A stretch of DNA of 64,000 bases, from assembly GCF_000067165.1 (NCBI RefSeq), contig NC_010162.1, forward strand, positions 1,240,001 through 1,304,000. The letters are read 5' to 3'. The notes under the pieces are model-generated. The model saw only the letters and a program-made list of their open reading frames with translations, had not been told where the DNA came from and did not search any database. Position 1 is the first letter of the stretch. Every line of letters starts with the position of its first letter. This document shows positions 57,511 through 64,000 of this stretch, one piece after another. The stretch is from Sorangium cellulosum So ce56. Lineage in GTDB: Bacteria > Myxococcota_A > Polyangia > Polyangiales > Polyangiaceae. A program made the position numbers and the translations under genes.

Positions 57511-60500
57511 GGAGCACTCTCCCGCAGGCCGAAGGCGCCGATCACCTGGTCCATGCGGGAATCTTCGCGGAAGGGCGAGCGCTCCGCAAGCCGCAGCAGG
57601 AGGGCGCCCCCGACCTTCTGGGCGGGGGGCTTGCCATGGACCACGAGGCGTCCGAGCCCACCGGCGGCGAGCGCGACGACGTCGGCGCCGCGCTCGCCCG
57701 CTGCGGCGAGCATGGTCTCGGTTGCCTCCTCCACGCGGGCCGGATCGCGCGCAGCCACGCCCAGAAGGTAAGAGCCAAGCGCGGCGGGAGCCGACGGGGC
57801 GCTGACGTGCTCGATTGTCAAGACGCGCGCATCGTCCTCCAGAGAATCCACACCGGCGGCGAAGAGGCGCACGAACCCCCACCAGCGCAGCTCCCGAGCT
57901 CGGGGGCCGTCGACCATCGCGCGCAGCTTCGTCTCCAGGAGCGCGCGCTCCTCGGCCGCAAGAGCCTCTGCGATGTTGGCTGCAGCAAGCACCACCCGAT
58001 GCGCAAACGAGAAGGCTGCTTCGTCAGATTTTTCTAGGTTCTGCGGGTCCTCCGGGAGCACATCGAGTCGGCGCATACGCGATTCCTGGCTCAGGTCGAC
58101 GAAGCGCCCGAGGTTCAGGCGCAGAAGCGCATTGAGTGCGAGATCGGGTATGTTTCCAGGGGCACCCCACCCGAGCACCGAGCCGAGCTTCGGGCCCAGG
58201 TAGACGCCGCGCGCGAGCGCAAGGAGCTTGTCCTCCAGTGCCGGCGAGGAGACGCTCCGTAGCTCAAAAGTGTTCTCTCCCGGTTGCTGTGCATGGAAGA
58301 GCAGGGCGAACTCCTCCATGGTGCTGAGCGCGTGGAGCACGGCAGCGAGGCGATGGTCGAAACGGTCGCGACCGAAGCCGAAAGGATCGAGAACGTCACG
58401 TTGCTCCGCCGGCGGTGGCGCCTGTGCAACAAGGCGCCGGATGCCATCGCGGCGTGCGCCGGGGGAGACGGCGCCGAGCTGGAGACACAGCCACTGGAAG
58501 AGCCGCCAGGTGAGCCAGAGGTCCTCACGAAGCGGGAGAACCGCCGGGCGAGCAATCCGCTGCACCACCTCGCCACATATGCGGAGCAGGGGACCTTCCG
58601 CGGCGCCAAGCGTGTCAAGCTCGGGCGGCTCGCTCACCTTGTTGAGGAGTCGCTCGAGGCGAGCAGGGAGGATTTCTCGAAGGTCGACCTCCCCCTCGGG
58701 CAGCTTGACGAGCGGGCGGCGCATGGCGGTGAGGCGGAGAAAGATGACATCTCCGGCCAGGCGGGCGATCGGAAACTCATCAGGGTGGTCGAGGCGGTTG
58801 AGCGCGACATCGATATGCCGCTCAAAATCCTCATCCGTGTGGTCTAGCCACCATCGAATTGGTGCGTAGGATAGGAATCCGGGGATCTCGCTCGCCATGA
58901 GGAACAAAACGCCTCGATCCTCACGAGTCGACCAGCATCCATCGAGGCGATTCTTGAGGAGGTCCGGGAGCGACGCAGGTAGGGGCTCGTTGGGCTCGGA
59001 TAGAATCGCGAGGAGATCGTGGATGCGTGGGCGCACACCGCCTGCGCCGACGCGCGTCTGACTCCAGGCGCGAATGAAGGGCGGGTCATCACGAACGAGG
59101 CGAAATAACGCGGATACAGATCTCCGAGCGTACTCTCGCAACGCGTTCCCATTCGTGGGTGCCCGCTCAATCTCTGCGAGGAGCTCGTAGAGCGCACCGT
59201 CATGCCGCCCCTGGAGGACCTTGAGCTGCCTCGCGATTCCGCGTCGAGCGTCCCCTGCCGTCCTCAAGAAGGCCGCCTCAACCGGTGCGCGCACAGGCAG
59301 AACGTCGCCATGGCCGGGGATGGTCATCTCATAGGAAATGCTCCGAGCATTGAGCGCCGCTGTGGCATCGGCGGTGAGAATGGCGGCGCCGTGCTGGAGT
59401 ATCTGCTCGAAGTTGAGCCGCTCGCGCCTTTGCGTCTCGGCATGCTTAACGGCGACACCGCGCTGCTCGAGCGGGCGCTCTTTCCAGGTCGCGGAAAGAA
59501 TTGCCAACGCTTCGTCGCCCGCGTCGATGAGAGACACGATGTTGCCGGGCTTGCTCATCTCGGGAGGATGAGCGAAGCCGAGCGTCAGAGCGTCCATCAT
59601 CAGCTCTCCATCTCCTCCCCGCTTGTCGAGCAGGAGCCACGTCTCCCTGACGGCGCGGTCGTGCGCCGCGCGTCGCGCCGCGTTCTCGCCCGTCCATTCC
59701 CTGATCGTGTCCCAGAGGCGAGTCGCAGAGCCTTCGTGGTCTGTTACATAGCCATCCTCGTCCGGTTTCCACGCAGCCAGAGGATTGCCTAGAAGCTTCA
59801 AGAGAATAAATTGCAGCGTTTGCGCGAGCGAGTCGCTCATGGACGCTGCTGTCGTGGTCTCTTGGCGGACGAGCAGCACGCGAGCGAGGGCGGCTTGTTC
59901 CGCTGCCGAGCGACCCGCCGCCGCCGAACCATCGTCGTTGCAGAAAGCTCGAAAGATGCTCCCCGCGTACGTTTGAGACAGCCGTATGCTGGCAAGCTCT
60001 CCGCCGATGTGCCCCGGTTCCCTTGCCATCCATTCTTGATTGTCGAGGATCCGCTTTGGCTCGCTCTTGTCGAGCCCGCGATATCGCCGCTCCAGCCGCA
60101 GGATCTCGGCGGCGGACAGCGCGTCGGGGAAGCCCAGCTCGGCGAGCTTCAGCAGCCGTGTATCGGCGTCTCCCTCGCGATCGAGAAGGCTCCTGACGAG
60201 CGCCGGTAACGTGATGTCTCGCGCGGCGGCGGGGCTCACACGATCCATCAAGGCCTGGTACTCGTCGTCGCTCTTCCATGCCAACACGTCCGTGACGCCC
60301 GGCACCCCGAGGGCGTTGGTTCCAAAGAAGTCGGCCGAGAGCCTCCACCAGGCGGGGTTCTGCAGCACCGCATAGCGATATGCCAGCGTTTCTCGAAGCG
60401 GCTCCAGGACGAGGTCTTCTCCCCATGCCAGGTCTGGATCTCGCAGCGCCGGCAGGACGTCCATGGGGGGCTCGCGCTCCTCCTGGATCCACCCTTCCGC

Positions 60501-63500
60501 GAGCAGGGCGTGAACCCTCTCCGCCAGCTTCTCCGCTCGAATCGCGTCCGCCCGGTCGTCGCGCTCGAGCTGGAAGTGGGCCCTCGTGCGCGGCCCGATG
60601 CAGAGCCGCTCACGATGGGCTCGGAAGACCGAGACGAGGACGTCTTCCTGAAAGAGCCTCTCGATAAAGTACCAAGGCACCAGGATCCGCGCAGGGAGCG
60701 GGTCCGGCATTGCAGCGGTGGGCTCCGATCCACCGGGTAGGTAGGGCTCGATGCGATCGCGCTGCGCCGCGTCGATGCACCCTTCGTCGTGCAGGTATCT
60801 AAGAAATGCCCGCGGCGAGATGCGCTGTGCATCGACGCGGATATCGTCATCGATGATCGCGGCGCCGCTCTTCCGGACGGCCGCCCTGTCGTCGTACGGA
60901 GCGCCGGGATCGGCTTCCAGCGCCGGCAGGTGCTCGATCTGGCGGAGCAGCGTCTCGAGCTCGGCGAGTTTCTTCGGGTTCGCCGTGATCCGGAGCTCGG
61001 CGAAGTCTTCGCGAATGCGCTTACCGGCGCGCGTGAAGAGGACGAGCCGGCCGCTCGAGCCAAGAGAGGAGCGCAATGCGCGGGTCAGGTCGAGGACCTC
61101 GAGGAGCAGCAACTCCAGATCCGAGACCAGTATCGTGGCGCCATCGAGACGGAGCGCGGGGGGCTGGTCGCTGAGAGAGACCGGCGGACAGAGGAAGCCC
61201 GGGGTGGTGAGGTGCCTCCGTTCCAGGATGCGCGTCACGAAGAGGGCGAGCTGAGTGCCAGAAGCCGCGAGTACGGTGGATGTAGGAACGGCACCTCGTC
61301 GGGTGAGCTGCGATACGGTCTCGATGTAAACTCTTCGCTGCTGAAAGAAGTCGGCGAGCTCCGAGGCAGGACGGGCTTGAAGGAACCCAGCTTCGACCAA
61401 CCGATTGTAGTCAACGGGTTCCCTGTCTTCGGGCAGTTCTCCGAGCAAGACGAGGAGCTGGAGCCGCAGGAACTCGGCCCTGGCGTCCGCCGGGAACCTC
61501 TCCTTGACGCGCGCCGCGATCTCCTTGATCCGCCGCGCTTGTTCCTCATCGAGCGCGCCTGCGAGTCGCTGCAGCGAGCCGACGGCGTAGAGCGCGTCCA
61601 GGTCGAGGCGATCGCGCTGGTCCGTGTAGAGTTTCCAGGCAACCGCGGCGGCTTCCTCCAGTTGGTGTATGCGGAAGAGGAGTTGCGCATGACGCACGCG
61701 GGACTGAACGTCCTCGGGCCTGTGCTCCACATAGCGTCGCCATGCCTTCTCGGCATCTTTCGCGCGGCTGGTCCGCTCTGCGGCGATGGCGCGTGTACGC
61801 AGCACGCGCGGGCGCTCGTCAGCGAGATCCTTGACGAGTTCCCACGCGGCCTCGGGCCGATCGTTGACCAGAAGTTGCTCCGCGAGGAGCAAGCGGCACC
61901 CCTTGCCGGGGAGCTGTTCGTAGGCGAGCTCCGCATGGCCCAGCGCGTCCTCCGGCCGGCCCTGGCTGGCGCAGAGCTGCGCGGTGATGTGCTCGATGGG
62001 CGCCCGCGCGGGGAAGTCGCGCACCAGCGCCAGCGCCTCATCGAACGCGCGCTCGAGCTCGCGGCCGACAGCGCGCAGCTCCACGCGCGAGAGGCGCTCA
62101 CGCCACGGATGGTTGGAGGGATCGGCCGGGAGGGCACGCAACGCCTCCTCCACGTGGCCGTTGCTGGCGAGGCGGAACGCCAGGCGGCGGCGGTCCTCGT
62201 ACGCCTCCTCGCCGTCGTTCCCGCCTCGTGCCGCATAGCGCTCCGCCAGCTGGTCATCGTCGTACGTGATCCCGCGGAAGACCTCTTCGGCGCGATCCAG
62301 GTCCCGGCGTGTCGCGGACGGCAGCTCACGGTCACGGAGGGCACCAAAGTGCTCTTCGAGCGCTGCGATGAGGTCCGCGCGTTGCCCGACGGGGACCGGC
62401 AAGGCCCCGGGGGGGTTCTCGAAGATCGTCCTGACGAGCGCATCGGTGAGCGCGATTGCTGCCAGGGCGGTGCTGAGCGCGTCGTCGTCCCCGCTCTTCA
62501 GCACTTCCATCGCGATCGCTGCGGCGCCCGCGAGGTCGTCGCGCGAGAGCAAGGCCATGGTCGCGTCCAGCCGGATCGGCGCAGAGGGCCGTAGATCCGG
62601 CGGGATCTCGCCGCGCTTGATAGCGATCCTCTGCCTGATATCCGCGATGCGGCCGCGCTGCTCGGCGTCTTCCAGCGCATCCTTGCCGGCTAGCAAGACC
62701 TCTGCGCGGTTGAGATCGCCGACGAGCGCCGCGGCTTCGGCGAGGTTGAGTTGGGCCTTGACGGACAAGAGGTCGGCGTCGATCGTGTCGAGCAGTCGCT
62801 TGGCCTCCTCCACCTCCTGCATGTTGAGGGCGATGGCGGCAAGGTTCAGGCGGTAACGCGAGACGCGCCGCTCCAGCTCGACGGAGGCCGTATCCCCGGC
62901 CGCGGCGAGCTTCTCCTCCGATCGCCGCAGCATCTCTAGGTAGAGCTCCCGCGCCTCGGCGTAGCGCCCTGCATCGAAGAGCTTCGACGCCTCCTGGTTG
63001 ATCTGCTCCAAGGAGGCGTCGAAGTCCTTCTCGTAGATGGAGAGCTGCTGCCGGAGCATGCTCTCTTTCAAAGGCTTAGGCCCGCCCCTGACCGTTGTGC
63101 TCACCTCATCGGCTACGCGTCTGGCCCTCTCGCTCCACGACGCAGCGGTCCGCTCCAGCTTCTCCCACGGTTCCCGCAGTCGGGGGACGACCGGGCCGAA
63201 GTCTCCGGCGTGGTGCTCATTGACCCATTTCTGGATCTCGTCCGCCGCGCCCCGCGCGAGCGCAGCACGGAGCCCGTCGAGCGGGAGCACCTCCTCGGGT
63301 AGCATGACCTCGCGGGTCAGCTGCCGGACACGATCTAGGTTCGATTCTCCCTCGATATCCTGCATCAATCGTTGCAGGCGACGCTGGCGGGCGCTGATGC
63401 CTTTGGGGATCTCGGGCGGTGTTGCTGCGACGAACGCCTTCACGGCGCGGAGCCGCTGCCGTGTGTTCTTCTCCGGCTCGTCGAGCACCGCGCCGAGCCG

Positions 63501-64000
63501 CTGGTACCACTCAGCGTGCGCGCGATCGACGCCGGAGTAAACGAGCGACGCCGCCGCGTAGGGGAGGATCGGAGATGTCGAGGCATGGCGCGTCGACGCG
63601 CCTGCCGCCTGGTGGCCAAGGTCGATATCCGCAACGACGACTCCCTCTTCTCCAGGTTCCAGGTACCCTGCGTGCTCGGGGAAGATGCGGAGATCTTGCT
63701 CGCGACCCTCGTCCACGTAGATGCTGCTACCACCGCCCGGCGCATGGTCGGCGTAAAGCACCGGGCGACCCTTGCGCCGGGCCTCTTCTTGGGCTTTGGC
63801 GTCGAACTCGGGGAGGGTGTGCTTCCCGGTGAGGCTCGGCGCGGCGATGAGCCTGCACTGCGAGAGGTGTGGGCCGACGTGCTCGCGGTGAGGGTCGCTC
63901 TCGCGTTGCAGGAGGTCCAGGCAGATGAGCACCCCGAGCGGCCCGCCGAAGCTCTCGGGCAGGTCGATCGGGGCCCAGCCATGTCCCGGTTGCAGGAAGC
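57507..64000 (-). CDS. Giant multidomain protein (nitrilase-like N-terminus, TPR region), 5' end outside window
   Basis: At least 2160 residues; the frame is open to the right edge. The first visible part resembles a carbon-nitrogen hydrolase (nitrilase) domain: IDLPESFGGPLG, then VLICLDLL with a candidate nucleophile Cys, and RPVLYADHAPGGGSSIYVDEG. Next comes a long alpha-helical region with TPR-like pairs (KLFDAGRYAEARELYLEML, AEAAALVGDLNRAEVLLAG), to about 61.5 kb. A PIN-like patch (RLDGATILVSDLELLLLEV, near 61.15 kb) is possible. The remaining roughly 1200 residues are helical with no motif recognised. It is the first gene of the operon; its overlap with the ParA-like gene means the four proteins are made together. 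Confidence 0.72.
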   Translation of the reverse strand, partial: FLQPGHGWAPIDLPESFGGPLGVLICLDLLQRESDPHREHVGPHLSQCRLIAAPSLTGKHTLPEFDAKAQEEARRKGRPVLYADHAPGGGSSIYVDEGREQDLRIFPEHAGYLEPGEEGVVVADIDLGHQAAGASTRHASTSPILPYAAASLVYSGVDRAHAEWYQRLGAVLDEPEKNTRQRLRAVKAFVAATPPEIPKGISARQRRLQRLMQDIEGESNLDRVRQLTREVMLPEEVLPLDGLRAALARGAADEIQKWVNEHHAGDFGPVVPRLREPWEKLERTAASWSERARRVADEVSTTVRGGPKPLKESMLRQQLSIYEKDFDASLEQINQEASKLFDAGRYAEARELYLEMLRRSEEKLAAAGDTASVELERRVSRYRLNLAAIALNMQEVEEAKRLLDTIDADLLSVKAQLNLAEAAALVGDLNRAEVLLAGKDALEDAEQRGRIADIRQRIAIKRGEIPPDLRPSAPIRLDATMALLSRDDLAGAAAIAMEVLKSGDDDALSTALAAIALTDALVRTIFENPPGALPVPVGQRADLIAALEEHFGALRDRELPSATRRDLDRAEEVFRGITYDDDQLAERYAARGGNDGEEAYEDRRRLAFRLASNGHVEEALRALPADPSNHPWRERLSRVELRAVGRELERAFDEALALVRDFPARAPIEHITAQLCASQGRPEDALGHAELAYEQLPGKGCRLLLAEQLLVNDRPEAAWELVKDLADERPRVLRTRAIAAERTSRAKDAEKAWRRYVEHRPEDVQSRVRHAQLLFRIHQLEEAAAVAWKLYTDQRDRLDLDALYAVGSLQRLAGALDEEQARRIKEIAARVKERFPADARAEFLRLQLLVLLGELPEDREPVDYNRLVEAGFLQARPASELADFFQQRRVYIETVSQLTRRGAVPTSTVLAASGTQLALFVTRILERRHLTTPGFLCPPVSLSDQPPALRLDGATILVSDLELLLLEVLDLTRALRSSLGSSGRLVLFTRAGKRIREDFAELRITANPKKLAELETLLRQIEHLPALEADPGAPYDDRAAVRKSGAAIIDDDIRVDAQRISPRAFLRYLHDEGCIDAAQRDRIEPYLPGGSEPTAAMPDPLPARILVPWYFIERLFQEDVLVSVFRAHRERLCIGPRTRAHFQLERDDRADAIRAEKLAERVHALLAEGWIQEEREPPMDVLPALRDPDLAWGEDLVLEPLRETLAYRYAVLQNPAWWRLSADFFGTNALGVPGVTDVLAWKSDDEYQALMDRVSPAAARDITLPALVRSLLDREGDADTRLLKLAELGFPDALSAAEILRLERRYRGLDKSEPKRILDNQEWMAREPGHIGGELASIRLSQTYAGSIFRAFCNDDGSAAAGRSAAEQAALARVLLVRQETTTAASMSDSLAQTLQFILLKLLGNPLAAWKPDEDGYVTDHEGSATRLWDTIREWTGENAARRAAHDRAVRETWLLLDKRGGDGELMMDALTLGFAHPPEMSKPGNIVSLIDAGDEALAILSATWKERPLEQRGVAVKHAETQRRERLNFEQILQHGAAILTADATAALNARSISYEMTIPGHGDVLPVRAPVEAAFLRTAGDARRGIARQLKVLQGRHDGALYELLAEIERAPTNGNALREYARRSVSALFRLVRDDPPFIRAWSQTRVGAGGVRPRIHDLLAILSEPNEPLPASLPDLLKNRLDGCWSTREDRGVLFLMASEIPGFLSYAPIRWWLDHTDEDFERHIDVALNRLDHPDEFPIARLAGDVIFLRLTAMRRPLVKLPEGEVDLREILPARLERLLNKVSEPPELDTLGAAEGPLLRICGEVVQRIARPAVLPLREDLWLTWRLFQWLCLQLGAVSPGARRDGIRRLVAQAPPPAEQRDVLDPFGFGRDRFDHRLAAVLHALSTMEEFALLFHAQQPGENTFELRSVSSPALEDKLLALARGVYLGPKLGSVLGWGAPGNIPDLALNALLRLNLGRFVDLSQESRMRRLDVLPEDPQNLEKSDEAAFSFAHRVVLAAANIAEALAAEERALLETKLRAMVDGPRARELRWWGFVRLFAAGVDSLEDDARVLTIEHVSAPSAPAALGSYLLGVAARDPARVEEATETMLAAAGERGADVVALAAGGLGRLVVHGKPPAQKVGGALLLRLAERSPFREDSRMDQVIGAFGLRESAP

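Noticed and set aside
1..64000. tRNA, rRNA, riboswitch or transposase genes
   Set aside because: None was recognised on reading both strands; small structured RNAs could still be missed without a covariance-model search.

Overview
The window is very GC-rich bacterial DNA. Genes are dense, coding strand alternates in blocks, and neighbours often share 4-bp ATGA stop/start overlaps. Several families point to a large-genome myxobacterium, with Sorangium and relatives as the best guess: an exopolysaccharide locus with separate co-polymerase and kinase-like proteins, an FHA-SpoIIE phosphatase, lipoproteins with Gly/Ala/Thr-rich linkers, a thrombospondin type-3 repeat protein, and a caspase with an FHA domain. 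The organism is inferred from gene content only; there is no rRNA or tRNA to confirm it.

1-21.8 kb is an exopolysaccharide (Wzx/Wzy-type) locus. It holds the end of a short polysaccharide-export protein, a Wzx flippase, a UDP-sugar dehydrogenase, an outer-membrane beta-barrel, a Wze-like ATPase, a Wzc-like chain-length protein, an initiating sugar-phosphate transferase and a Wzy-like polymerase. An operon of a Gfo/Idh/MocA oxidoreductase, an SDR epimerase and a heparinase-II/III-like lipoprotein, plus a family-4 glycosyltransferase and an SGNH-like secreted protein, probably make, tailor or trim the polymer. A partner-switching module (FHA-SpoIIE phosphatase, STAS antagonist, HATPase kinase, and a second STAS-like protein) is scattered through the same locus and may regulate it.

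21.8-49.3 kb is mixed housekeeping and accessory content. It includes a double ATP-grasp ligase whose frame runs into a DmpA-type peptidase through a one-base difference in a 30-bp repeat, a UvrD/PcrA helicase, an asparagine-synthetase-like enzyme, a metallo-beta-lactamase-fold hydrolase and an AmpG-like permease. Further on are two secreted lipoproteins, an amidase, Lon protease, a stand-alone NFACT-R protein, a GH5 cellulase, an acyl-CoA ligase, a lipase, a peroxiredoxin-glutaredoxin hybrid, and an AraC regulator followed by an Ogt-AlkA fusion (alkylation repair).

49.4-64 kb is accessory, with conflict-system character. It has a lone DUF2169 protein and an overlapping HD / sigma-region-4 / nucleotidyltransferase operon. 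An EACC1-caspase-FHA pair looks like a programmed-death or immunity module. A tightly overlapping four-gene operon follows: a giant nitrilase-like/TPR protein running off the right edge, a ParA/MinD-like ATPase, a coiled-coil protein and an HNH nuclease. This last operon is the best candidate for an undescribed system. Its codon use looks less GC-extreme by eye than the polysaccharide locus.
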